From Ramicandelaber brevisporus (taxonomy: Eukaryota > Kickxellomycota > Ramicandelaberales > Ramicandelaberaceae), in the NCBI GenBank assembly GCA_025201865.1, contig MU602857.1, positions 2,264-41,066 on the forward strand: 38,803 nucleotides of DNA. The letters are read 5' to 3'. Of this stretch, positions 1-10,801 are shown in pieces; positions within the stretch are counted from its first letter, which is position 1, and each line of letters opens with the position of its first letter. The translations under genes were made by a program, and so were the position numbers. Below the pieces are notes generated by a model that saw nothing but the letters and a program-made list of their open reading frames with translations, was not told the origin of the DNA and did not search any database.

Positions 1-568
1 TCCAGGCGTGAATGTAAATGCGAGCGCGAAAGCAGCGTGAGCGCGAGCCTGAGTGCTGCGGACGCACCCTGAAGCTCGCTCTCTGTCTTCCAAGCGTCGT
101 GTCTGTAATCCCAGCCAGTCCACCTCGCATTCCACCATCTGCTCTCTTCCTCCTCCTCCTCCTCCTCCTCCTCCTCCTTCCTCCGCACTGCATTGCATGT
201 AAACTCTGTCCTCTCCATTCGCCCGCTCGCTGCATTGTCGTTATCCACTCTTGTTTGTTTGTGTTTTCTACTCTTACATCATTGTCTGTCTTTTACTCCA
301 TTTTGCTGTGTCTACCATATGATCAAATGTTTTAAATTTGGATAATCTAGAATGTACTATGTTAAGGAATCATATCTTGTGTACATTAAGTGCGACATGA
401 ATGATTTAGGCAGTTGCACAGGGTAGCTCAGTTAACATTCCTCGCTGGAACATCACAGCCCTCACTAGTTCTACTTGATGGCACCCAAGTATCTTCTGCT
501 TTACTTTGCTTACTTTTACCATATTATTTTTTTCCTCACGTACTTTACACCACATAAATACTTTTGCT
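1..568. other. Gene-poor left edge with a (TCC)n microsatellite
   Basis: No convincing coding region is seen here. A pure (TCC)10 tract lies at about 148-177 inside a C/T-rich stretch, which resembles the pyrimidine-rich leaders of other genes in this window. An open frame at 18-335 is mostly low-complexity leucine encoded by this repeat and is not called. From about 330 the sequence becomes AT-rich and is probably the promoter of the small secreted-protein gene at 569; an ATAAATA element lies at 554-560, too close to the ATG to be certain as a TATA box. Confidence 0.5.
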
Positions 569-833
569 ATGAAGGTTATTGGACTTGCTACGGTGATCTT
601 TGCCCTCGGCTTAGTCGCTACTGGAGTGCATGCAGGTGAATGTGTCACTGAGTCTCTTTTTATGTATTGAGCGTGCTGATAACAAGTACAGTGGATGCAC
701 TACTCAACAGTGTAGCTGCAGTCATGCAACGCTCGTTGTCGGCTGTTACCAAAAGGCGGAATGCATCGCTGATCCGGCCTATATCGATGCTTTCCTCACT
801 ATGAAGAATGCTTGTATCATGACTCGGCTTTAA
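569..833 (+). CDS. Small secreted cysteine-rich protein (one short intron, splice sites uncertain)
   Basis: The ATG at 569 opens a textbook signal peptide: basic start (MKVIG), hydrophobic core and a small-residue cleavage site (VHA-GE) around residue 22. That frame hits a stop at 668-670. The frame that is open downstream (to TAA at 831-833) encodes a short cysteine-rich domain with the pattern C-x4-C-x-C, then C-x5-C, then a further C near the end. Joining them in frame needs an intron length of 3n+1; 652-691 (40 nt) or 644-686 (43 nt) fit, both with weak GT donors, with a CTGAT branch-like element at 676-680. The better GTGAAT donor at 636 with the 691 acceptor also gives an open product, but a cysteine-free one of about 59 residues. 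The mature product would be about 50 residues and extracellular. The family is not recognised; effector, adhesin or wall peptide are all possible. Confidence 0.5.
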
Positions 834-986
834 TCGCTCTCTTAATTGCACCTTTTCATCCACCGTAATTTTCCCGTGTCAATGAACAGTTTCGTTGTCT
901 CCGCACCTCAGACACACTCTTATTCCACGAATATAAAATTAAATAGTCTTCATTCTGCGTGTTGTTGTTGTCATTGTTGTTTGAGG

Positions 987-3900
987 ATGACTGTTGGTAC
1001 GAGCTCGGCAGCAGTTGATCAGCAGCAGCGACTGGCCAGTTTGCTCTCAGTTGACCGATCGCAGCTGTCGCCTCTGTTCGATCAGCTTTCCTCAGCCTCT
1101 TCTTTGACTGAATCGTCGATCGGCTCTGTTGTTGATGTCATTGTTGGTCGTCTTGATAGACTGGCATCCGAGAACACGTCATTGGCGACATCCCTTACGT
1201 CGCGTACATCAGAGCTATCAGCATCTACAGCTCAGTATAATGCACTGCGTCAAGAAGTACTCAGTGTTCAAAAGAACTTGACTGCAGCGCGTACAGCAGC
1301 ATGGAAGGCGCAGGATGAGGCTAGAAGTGCACGCAGAGATTCAGCAATGGCAGAGGTTGCATCAAAGGCTGCACAGAGAGATAGAGATTCAGCTAGAATT
1401 AGATTGGAAAATGTACAAAAGGAAGTTGAACAAATTAGAGAAGAAAGAGCTAAGGAAGTTAGTGAACTGAGACTAAAGTATGAAAAGGTTAAAATGGAAT
1501 CAAATGATCAGACTTCACAATTGCGTAGATTGGAAAATACTATTCAGCAAATGCAACAACAACAACAGCAGCAGCAGCAACAAAAACAGAATACATCAAC
1601 TGCTGGTGATAAGGATAGTGATGAATACGTGATAACATTGAAGAATAAAATTGCTTCACTGGAAGCTGAAGTACATGAACTGGAATCAGATGCGCGTATT
1701 TGGGAGAGATCATCTCGGGAACATGAGTCGCGCACTAATGATATTCAGCAGCAGTTGGATAACACTCATCTGGAATTGCAATCATTGACTGAGCAATATG
1801 AAACCAAAGAAGAGTCATTAAAATCCATAATTACTACTTTGGAGTCCGAATTAGCTACTATTCAACAGGATAATTCTGAACTGGCAATGCAAGTACAGGC
1901 AGCTAATGAAATTTTGGGAAGCTCAACTAATATCGATGACACTCTTCCGGCTATTGCATCATCTTCACAAGTAACAGCAGCAGCTGCAGCAAACATGGCA
2001 AGTGGAACGCCATTAAGAGCCAAGGGCAGTAACACGAATGGAGCCACGTCTGCGATGAATGCATTGTCTCCTGCAGCTCGCGCTGTTTTATCAACTGGCT
2101 CGTTATCATCGGACACTTCCACCAGCATCACTCAGCTACTTGTTTCATATAATGAACTTGATGATGCATTGACTCTTGAACGTGCAGAGGTGACTAGATT
2201 GAGCTCAGCATTAACGCAAGTGTTGGCCGAGATTGAAGAACGTGAACCATTGATTGAAGAAGAGCGCAATGAACATTTACGAGTTGTGCGTGAATTGGCA
2301 AATACGAAGGCCACAGCTGCTTCTCTTGAGCTGGAGCTGCATGATGCTCAGCAGATGGTTAAAACTGCAGAGAAGAAAACGCGTGAAACTGAAGCTGAGC
2401 AAGAAAGACTCGCAATGGTTTGCACCGACTTGAGCAAGCAGATTCAAGTACTTACTGCCGAAGTGTATTCACTACAGCATCCTTCAGGCGATGATAATCG
2501 CAATACTGATAATGGTTATGGTTCTGACTATCATCACAATAGTGCAAATGGATCGCAGGCACTTGTAACGGCAGAGTTGGTGGTGTTCCGCAATATTGAA
2601 GAACTCCAACAACAAAATGCACGTCAATTGATTGCAATCAGAGAATTAACTTCGAAAGCTGACAAGCTATCTGCGGTTGAACAGCAGCTGGATGAACAAA
2701 GCTCTGGAGTAAATGCTGCGCATTCATTGATTGTCGAGCTTCGTAATACACTGAGTCGTGAGCGTGCAGAATTGGAAAGTGTGAGGTTGGAATTGGACAT
2801 GCTGCGTGGCATTCATGAACACACTGATATCAACAGCAGCAACAACAACAGTAATCATCATCATAACAGTTATCACAGTGAGATCGAATCAACTGGTAGA
2901 ATTTCAGCATTAGAGCAGCAGCTGGAGCGCATAACAGCTGAATATAATCAATTAAGTCAAGAATCTGACTCTGATATTGCCGAGTTACGCACACAATTGA
3001 ACACAGCCAGTGAGGATCTTGCTGCAGCTCGTGCTCAGATTGCTCGACAGACTGCTCAATTGGATGGGCTAGCTGAACACCAAGCAGCAATGGCAGCAAC
3101 ACAGTCGTCGACTCAAAATGTGATGGGCCAATTGCGCACAATCAACTCTAGACTGCATGAAACCATTGCACGACATGAATCAGCAGCGGAGCGTGCACAG
3201 ATTGAGTTGAATAGAGTCCATGCTTCAACTGAGACCATCCGTAATGAATTGGTGACAGTGCGTGGTCAGCTGGCTGCTGCCGAGGAACGTGCTGCTAGAT
3301 TGCAGAGTGAAGCAGATCGCAATATTCAAGAGCGTGAGAGCTATGCTGCAATCAACAAAACACTTCAGAGCGAATTGGAGGCTGTGCGTGTTGATTATAC
3401 ATCCAAGGTTGAGCTGGCAGAGAAGGCTCGTACTTTGGCAGAGACTGATTTAGCAACATTGAAGCGAGAGCAGCGCGAATATGAGGCGAAGCAAGCATTG
3501 GCCATCAAGATGCAGAATGAAACAGCCAACAAGCTACGCAGTGAGCTGCAGACAACCAAGGACTCGCTCCAGGTCAGCCAGGCGGAGGTTGCGAAGCTCA
3601 CCAAGCAAATTGAGGATATGCCGCCAGCGTTATCAGGCGACGCAGCAGTCGCAGCTCAGCAGCTCGCACAAATGACACAGGATTTGAAGAATGCCAATGA
3701 TGAGGTTGCTCGGATGAAGGCACGTGCTGATCAACATCTTGCTGCTGTTTCAGCTACTGAGCAAACTCTCGCCTCACTGCAGTCTGAACATGAACAACTG
3801 CGTACATCGACATCATCTCGGCTTACTGAACTGGAATCACAGTTGGCTGCTTCACACTCTCGCATCGACTCACTCACTTCAGAGTTCAAGAAGGCTGCCA

Positions 3901-4573
3901 ATGATCTGAGCGAAGCACAATCCGCAGTCGATGCTGAGAAACAGCGTGCATTGCTCGAGAAGCGAAGCTTAACTGCTCAGCTCCGCGAATTGACAGAATC
4001 AAGCACACGCAGCGACGCTGTACTTCAGCAGATTCGCGATGAGCTTCGCACAGCAGCCGAGCAGCTCGAGACAGCACAGCAAAAGTACGAGACTGAGGTT
4101 CAGAGCCATGCAGGCACAACTCGTGTTAATGTTGCACTGCGTAAAGAGTTGTCTGGATTACGCGAGACGCTGTCTGTTGCCGAGAAGCGTAGATTGGAAT
4201 TGGAAAAGAATCTGGCTGCAACCCAGGAGAAGACTTTGAATGCAAATGCAAATGATGAACAGCAACAACACCAACAGCAGCAACAGCATGGTACGGTTAA
4301 TGCATTGAATGAGAAAATTGCACAATTGGAACGCCAGAATGAATTATTGCACACTAACCTTGCTGCCACAGGCTCTGAATCAGCGAATCAAAATGGCAGT
4401 GTTGAAGGCGGTGGTTTGCGTGAAGTTGTTGTCCATTTGCGTCGTGAGTTGGAGACTTCGCATTCGCAATTGGAACACACTCAGCAAGAACAGGCTCGTA
4501 CTAAAGCGTTATTGGCTCGTACTGAAGCTGAACTGGAACAAGCTCGCAATAGCTTGTCATCGATAAATCAATC

Positions 4574-4604
<31 letters not shown>

Positions 4605-6902
4605 TGGCAATTGCCGGTTCATGGAGATTTACTAGCCAAGGTTGAGCAGCTCAACTTGTTGCGTGAATCGAATGCAACGCTGCGAGTCGAGTCATCTGCG
4701 AAGGATTCTCAAATTCAGCAGCTTCAACGGCAAGTCGATGAACTCGAGTCTAGCATTCAGCCACTTCGTGATAATGCAGTATCTCTACAAGAAGCTATTA
4801 GTATGCGCAGTGACGAGCTGAACTTGGTAAGGCAAGAGGCAGCCAATTGGAAGGAGCGTGCTGATAAAATCATCAAACGGTACGACCAAGTCGATCCAGT
4901 TGAACATCGTGCTATGGCTAACCAGCTACGTGACACAAAAGCTGAATTGGAACGGTTGCAAACACAGCGTGGCTCTGAGCTTGAACAGATCAATACAGCA
5001 CATGCGGCAGAAGTGGAGAGAGTTAAGCGAGAAACAGTTGCACCAATCCAGGCAGAACGAGACAGTTTGGTGACGAAGCTTGCAGTAACTGAGAGAGAGC
5101 TTGGAGTGGCTCGCGCAAATGTAACCAAGATCCAGGAGCAGTGGCGTGGATATGTCGCTCGAAACAAGGCGGCAAAGCCAGCAAAGAATCAAGAGCAGGT
5201 TGATCAAATGGAGCGTGAAATTGGAGAATTAAAGACACAGATTGAGACTCTGAAGAAGGAGGCTGCATCAACTCAAGATGAGCTCACTAAGGCTCATGAT
5301 GAATGCAAGCGATTGACTACAGCAAATACAGAGCTAACATCACAGGTGGCAGCAACCGCAGCAGCAGCAGCGGCAGCAGCAGCAGCAGTAGCACCGCCAA
5401 CACAGCCACAGCCACAGCCACAAGTTGAAGCAGCCAATAGAATGATTGTACTCCAGCGTACTCGCATTGCAGTACTGAATGATGAACGCACAGCAATGCT
5501 AGTCAAACAGCAGGAACTCAATGAAAAGATTGATGTGCTATCAACTGAATTGGAATCATCTCGCCAGCAATTCAACGAAGCTCAGTCAACAATCGATCAA
5601 ATCAAACAAGAGCTCGAGTCGGCAAAGACAGTGGTCGCAACTGCAACAGCAGCGGCGGCGACAGCAACAGCTCAAGCCGCACAGGCACAAGCACAAGCAC
5701 AAGCACAAGCACAAGCCAGCGTTGACAGCCCGAAACCATCAGATACTGCAGCATCCAGTGCAATCGATGAAGCAACCATTCAGAAGCGTATCAAGGCTGA
5801 GGTTGAAAAGAAGATTGGTCAGATTAACATGCGACACGAGCTCAAGGATCGAATGGTGAAGACGCAGCATGAAAATGACATGGCAAAAGTGCGAATTGAA
5901 ACTGATAATGTAAAGAAGCAGTTGGTGGAAGCAAATGGACAGATTGAGCAGCTACAGGCTCAGATTGGTCAGCTTCAACAAGCTCTCGTGCATTTGCAAG
6001 CTCAACTACGTGAATATGAACGATTGTCAGCATCAAGCCAGCATGTTGAGTCCGAGCCAGTGCTTGGTTCAGCCATTGATGAAGATGCCGCTGAGGCTAT
6101 GGATGTAGATGAAGCCACTAATGAGTTCACTAACGAAGCTAACGATGAGGTTGTGGATGATATTGTAGATGAAACTGTGGATGATGTTGTGGATGAAGAG
6201 CCTGCTCCAACAACACTTCCGGCTGATACTTTGACTGCTGCCACCATTGAAGCCACCACTGAAGCCATCACTGAAGCCATCACTGAAGCCATCAGCGAAC
6301 CTGAGATTGAAGTATCTCCAGAGCCAGAGTCACAGCCACAGCAACAGCAGGAACCACAGCAACCACAACAACAGCAACAGCAGTATGAGCATCTCAGAAC
6401 TATTGTCGAGCAGACTGAACCCGCTTCCGAGCCAGAATCAGCGCCTGAGCCAATTGAGCCTACTCCAGCCATATCTGTAGAACCACCAGTTGAGCCTGCT
6501 GTCATTGGTGATGATGACGCCGTTGATTTCGATGGTGACAGCGCTGTTAATGATTCTGTGCCATCCATGATTGGCAAGCGCACTCGCGAGAATGATGATG
6601 GCGACGAAGAGAGCAGTGCAGCTAACGAAACCGTAACTGAGCCTGTACCAGCTGTAGATACTCAATCGACTCCATCCGACGAAGCATTGCCTCATGACAC
6701 CACCGACACTGCAGTAGGATCTGAATCGATTGTCCAACAAGATGTCATTCAGTCAAATCCAGTCGAGTTAGCTGATTGCATGTCGCCACCACCTGCCAAG
6801 CGTCAACATCTAGAACAAGCCGGCGAAGAACCTGTGATTGAAGAAGAACCAGTTGCTGATTACATTGAGCCTACTGTCGAAGATGCCGCACCTCAAGAGT
6901 AA
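987..6902 (+). CDS. Mlp1/TPR-type nuclear pore basket nucleoporin
   Basis: This is a coiled-coil protein of about 1971 residues, a usual length for Mlp1/TPR, which forms the filaments of the nuclear basket and acts in mRNA quality control and telomere/chromatin tethering. Two family signatures are visible. One is the segment around residue 386 (YNELDDALTLERAE... followed by ALTQVLAEIEEREP), matching the fungal Mlp1 'Y-ELN--L--E...L--IL-EIE-R-P' block. The other is the TPR_MLP1_2 segment near residue 1284 (WKERADKIIKRYDQVDP). Heptad coils run from about 60 to 1680 with polyQ interruptions (about 188-200 and others). The tail from about 1690 is acidic, with NLS-like KRTREND (about 1864) and PPPAKRQ (about 1934). 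ATG 987 is preferred; ATG 882 is in frame but adds a UTR-like, low-quality stretch. The last 243 coding bases are duplicated downstream. Confidence 0.9.
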
Positions 6903-7807
6903 TTCATACTCTACTTTATCCTCTTCCTCTCTATTTAATAAGTTTCTTTCATTCATTCATTCTCTTTAAATTATATTCATTCCCTGTTGTTTTTTTTTCC
7001 GCAGCAACAAGCCAGTGTGCTTCAGTGTAAAATGCGAGACTGCGCTGTGATGAGCAGCCATTACTGCTCTCTGTTTGTCTCGCATACTCCAGCGCTATTA
7101 TTTGTTGTTTCTTTTTTGTTTTTCTTTTTCATTCACCACTTTATCGACCTGTGCATCAGAATGGCAGACACACCTTCAAAGGCACTGCTTGGTCCTGGGG
7201 ATCTCTCCAGGCGGTTCCGCGAGACAGTTACCACTCAATCGACTCCATCCGACGAAGCATTGCCTCATGACACCACCGACACTGCAGTAGGATCTGAATC
7301 GATTGTCCAGCAAGATGTCATTCAGTCAAATCCAGTCGAGTTAGCTGATTGCATGTCGCCACCACCTGCCAAGCGTCAACATCTAGAACAAGCCGGCGAA
7401 GAACCTGTGATTGAAGAAGAACCAGTTGCTGATTACATTGAGCCTACTGTCGAAGATGCCGCACCTCAAGAGTAATTCATACTCTACTTTATCCTCTTCC
7501 TCTCTATTTAATAAGTTTCTTTCATTCATTCATTCTCTTTAAATTATATTCATTCCCTGTTGTTTTTTTTTCCGCAGCAACAAGCCAGTGTGCTTCAGTG
7601 TAAAATGCGAGACTGCGCTGTGATGAGCAGCCGTTACTGCTCTCTGTTTGTCTCGCACACACTCCAGCGCTATTATTTGTTGTTTCTTTTTTGTTTTTCT
7701 TTTTCATTCACCACTTTATCGACCTGTGCATCAGAATGGCAGACACACCTTCAAAGGCACTGCTTGGTCCTGGGGATCTCTCCAGGCGGTTCCGCGAGAC
7801 AGTTACT
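6660..7807 (+). repeat. Tandem segmental duplication of about 573 bp spanning the TPR-CtIP gene boundary
   Basis: Unit A is 6660-7232 and unit B is 7233-7807. Each unit holds the last 80 codons plus stop of TPR, the whole intergenic space, and the start of the CtIP gene through its 24th codon. The two units differ by only about three substitutions (for example CAA versus CAG at about 6739/7312, and ATT versus GTT in the leader) and a 2-bp indel (catactcc versus cacacactcc), so the event is recent. The junction reads gagacagttac/cactcaatcg, with only ACT shared between the two original ends. Without the duplication, TPR and CtIP would be separated by about 258 bp. Confidence 0.93.
7161..7475 (+). 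CDS. Chimeric ORF: CtIP N-terminus fused in frame to the TPR C-terminus
   Basis: The first copy of the CtIP start (MADTPSKALL..., 24 codons) reads directly in frame into the duplicated TPR tail (TQSTPSDEAL... to APQE), giving a 104-residue protein. It carries a full copy of the CtIP upstream region and the native TPR stop and 3' flank, so it has the parts of an expressible transcription unit. The product would keep the TPR tail's NLS-like PPPAKRQ and acidic end but none of the CtIP catalytic-activator C-terminus, and only the first turns of its N-terminal coil. It could be a new gene, a harmless by-product, or an assembly artefact. Whether it is translated cannot be told from sequence. Confidence 0.6.
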   Translation: MADTPSKALLGPGDLSRRFRETVTTQSTPSDEALPHDTTDTAVGSESIVQQDVIQSNPVELADCMSPPPAKRQHLEQAGEEPVIEEEPVADYIEPTVEDAAPQE

Positions 7808-9346
7808 CAGGCGCTACATGAGTTTGAGACGAAGGCTCGTGAGGCAGCTGCCCAGGATAGCGTGCAAATCAGCTTGTTGCGAGAAGAGAATGCCTGCTTG
7901 CTCAGCCAGCTCAGCAATCTACGGCAGCAGCTCCAGCATATACAGCAAGGCAGCTCTACAATCAAGAGCACTCCGACGCCTTCAGCATCTCCACCTGCAG
8001 CTTCGCCATCAGCGCCTGTCACTCCTTTGGCACATAATTCAGCAATCGCACTCGACAATGCAAAAGCAGAGCTTAGCGCTCTGCGGAAGCTACTACATGA
8101 ACGAGACGAAGCTCTTCAAGCTGCGGCAGCCGAGCTTGCAGCATTGCGAATAGCTGCTGAGCAAGAGATTGCAGGTCTGCGGAACGCAGTTATTGAGCGG
8201 GATGATGCATTGAGGTCAGCAGCGACGGAGATTGACGAATTGCGGAAGACAGTTGGAGAGTCGAACGGGCTGATGGAGAGACACGAAGTGTTAGTGAAGG
8301 CGCACGGTGAGTTGAAGACAAAGTATGAATCAAAGGCGGCCAAGTGGAGGGCATTCAACGAGAAGTTTAAGATGACAAAGGCTGCAAAAGAGCAGCAAAG
8401 CCATCCGCAGCAGCCACATGCGCCACAGCAACCACCATCGCGGAAGGCACACCAGAACCAACAACAGCACCAGTCACAACAGCTACCACAGGGATCGCCT
8501 GCAAAGCGAAGGCGGACTGGGAGCAGCGTTGATGATGATGCAGAAGAGGAGGAAGAAAAGGAAGAGCGAGCTGTGATACCACCTACTCAATTGCCACGAC
8601 CATCGTCTGCTGTATTGACAGCTACCATCGCCGCCGCCGCCGCTGCTACTACCACTGCTACTACTACTGCTACTGCTGTTTCTACTCACTCAGATGCACC
8701 TGGCGAGATGGCTGCAGTAACTCGTGATTCTGTACCAATGAATGCAGCGTCAAAGTCAGTCGATGAGCAAGCATCTCAACAGCCTCAACAGGCTCGCATT
8801 CCAACGGCGACATTAGCTGAACGGCGAGCATCGTCTGCTGATACAGTTGCCCCGATTGTAAATGCGCTACCGTCAGCTTCGATGTTGACTCGCAAGTCTT
8901 CTATGCCCGAAATGATTCCATCTGAACATTTACCACATCCACCACAGCAACCACCGCCATCACAGCAGCAGCATCCACCACAGCCAATAAAGTATGCGCA
9001 CGTTGAACGGCGCCAGGCAGAGCGTCGAAACATGCACGCAGTGGACTGCCCATGCTGCAAAGACTACTTCCAAATGACTACGGACATTCCACGAGTTGGT
9101 GGAAGCATCGCAGCTAACAAGTCACTTTCGAAACAGTCCAAGCAGCAACAGCAGCAACAACAGCAACAGCAACAGCAGCAGAAGAGATCATCAACTGATA
9201 ATGGCGGCGCTGGCACAGGACAAGCAGCAGTTGGTAGACATCGATTCAAGTACATTCCACCACAAACTCCAGAAGGCTATTGGGACTTGGGTATGATGAG
9301 TTCGTCACAAGGACACGTACCCGAAGATGAACACGTCGCTCTTTAA
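7736..9346 (+). CDS. CtIP/Ctp1/Sae2-family DNA end-resection factor
   Basis: This is a protein of 536 residues that activates the Mre11-Rad50-Nbs1 nuclease to start resection of double-strand breaks. The C-terminal signature is unmistakable: a CPCC zinc-type cluster (C438, C441) followed by R501-H502-R503-F504 and KYIPPQTPEGYWDLG, matching the CtIP/Sae2 block that contains the RHR DNA-binding motif. T511-P512 sits at the position of the CDK site needed for resection in CtIP (T847) and Sae2 (S267). The N-terminus (1-60) and about 105-200 are coiled coil, expected for oligomerisation. The middle is low-complexity, with a basic PAKRRRTG NLS-like motif near 255, an acidic run, and polyQ at about 465-480. 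The start is the second copy of a duplicated ATG; this copy is the one attached to the full gene. Confidence 0.95.
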   Translation: MADTPSKALLGPGDLSRRFRETVTQALHEFETKAREAAAQDSVQISLLREENACLLSQLSNLRQQLQHIQQGSSTIKSTPTPSASPPAASPSAPVTPLAHNSAIALDNAKAELSALRKLLHERDEALQAAAAELAALRIAAEQEIAGLRNAVIERDDALRSAATEIDELRKTVGESNGLMERHEVLVKAHGELKTKYESKAAKWRAFNEKFKMTKAAKEQQSHPQQPHAPQQPPSRKAHQNQQQHQSQQLPQGSPAKRRRTGSSVDDDAEEEEEKEERAVIPPTQLPRPSSAVLTATIAAAAAATTTATTTATAVSTHSDAPGEMAAVTRDSVPMNAASKSVDEQASQQPQQARIPTATLAERRASSADTVAPIVNALPSASMLTRKSSMPEMIPSEHLPHPPQQPPPSQQQHPPQPIKYAHVERRQAERRNMHAVDCPCCKDYFQMTTDIPRVGGSIAANKSLSKQSKQQQQQQQQQQQQQKRSSTDNGGAGTGQAAVGRHRFKYIPPQTPEGYWDLGMMSSSQGHVPEDEHVAL

Positions 9347-10801
9347 ACACTGTATAACCTCGCATAGCTTTTTATTTAACTTTTTATTTCTTTTATCGAT
9401 TGTTGTGTTTGGAGCCAATACATTTTCAACAAGTCGCGTCACATGGCTCTACCACGCGGTCACAAACAACCCCGTGACCAATTAGAGACCGCACCGAAGT
9501 TTGGACTGAAAGAGTTGCTGACCGATGTGTGACAAAAATGCGGGCCACATTCGGATATGCTATGTCGTACAGAGCGACGAAAAAAAAAAACAGCAACAAC
9601 AACGACACTGCCATTCAGTAGTGTTCATTCGCATTCAGTTGCATTCACTCCGACAACGACAGCAGCAGAAGACAGACAGCGTGATTGTTCCTCTTCTGAC
9701 AACTCACCACAAACAACCCGCTTTTGAGACACAAACACACTATCCTTTTAGCAACAGGAACGGCGTCTTCAGCCCTGTATATACAAACAGCCCATCCCCA
9801 TAAGCCCATCCCGACACATCCACGTTGTCCACACCTCGTTACTATCAGCAGTTGTGATAGTGAACAGTTGTTTTTGCACCATTATATTGCACCATTCTAG
9901 AAGGTTGCATTGTCCTCCATTGGTCCAGACAATCGCACTGCCATACAATCCAATCGGAGCCTGCTGGTAGTACAACCTTCGATTTTTTTGGGAGGCTTGC
10001 TTCCACTCCAGATACATAAACGCCATTCAGAACAACATACACGAATACACACGACAAGCACACACGCGAATACCCCGTTCCAAACTCAGGACAAGTATTT
10101 TTTTACTTGCTTTCTCATCAATTTGCCCCCTCTCCCGCCCACACACACACACACACACACATCAGCACACCCAGTACACCAACAACGGCACTGCGACAAG
10201 TTTACATTTTTCTGTTTCTGTTTCTGTTTCTGTTTCTTTTTCTGTTTCTTTTTCGCTTGGGTTTGATTTTGATTTGATTGCTGCTGACTGTCGGTTGCTG
10301 CTCACACAATTCTCACCGAGTTCAGCCCTTCATTAGCAGAAAACGCTGTTGTTCACACACTCGCTCATCCTGTTTTCCTCACTCCAGCGTACTCACACAC
10401 ACCTCTCTCCCTCCCCCGCATTCTGACTTTTTTCTTCTTTACACTGCCTAAACTTTCCTCCTGTCATTCCCTCGATTCCCTTTCCAGTGTGTGTCTTGGG
10501 AGTCTGTCGATTGTTGACTGTGTCTTCGATTGGTATCTGGTTGGATAGCTGAACTCGTGCCTACATAACGTGACAGATTTCTGAGTGGCTAGTCGATACA
10601 ACCTACCACAACAACAATATAGCCATTACGCCGTCACGCAACCTCAACAACCAACCAGCCAGCCAGTCAGCCATCTGCTAGCGCATTCGATCTCTTTCTG
10701 ACACTCAGATTTATTCCTCCCTCTCTCTCTCCCTCTCTCTCTCATTTTCTCTCTCTACATTGCCCTCCTCCCCCCTTTTTCATCGTTTGTTACATCTCTC
10801 A
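9347..10801. other. 1.45-kb intergenic region with microsatellites and a C/T-rich leader
   Basis: No supportable gene is seen here. From left to right: AT-rich 3' flank of CtIP to about 9420; a short inverted repeat GGTCAC/GTGACC (9458-9463, 9474-9479); an A-run at 9580-9590; (AC)10 at 10141-10160; a TTTCTG-type repeat at about 10208-10250; and a TC-rich tract at about 10711-10757 ending 45 bases before the 7TM gene ATG. The right part is probably promoter and 5' UTR of that gene. Small ORFs here are low-complexity. Confidence 0.5.

Noticed and set aside
18-335. 105-codon ORF at the left edge
   Set aside because: Its central part is a Leu run from a (TCC)n microsatellite in a C/T-rich leader; no start context, domain or conserved feature.
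846-986. Upstream extension of the TPR frame, including ATG 882
   Set aside because: The frame opens at a TTG codon, and the added residues are a His/Cys-rich low-complexity stretch unlike TPR N-termini.
6002-6583. 193-codon minus-strand Ser/Val-rich ORF inside TPR
   Set aside because: Antisense shadow of the repetitive acidic TPR tail.
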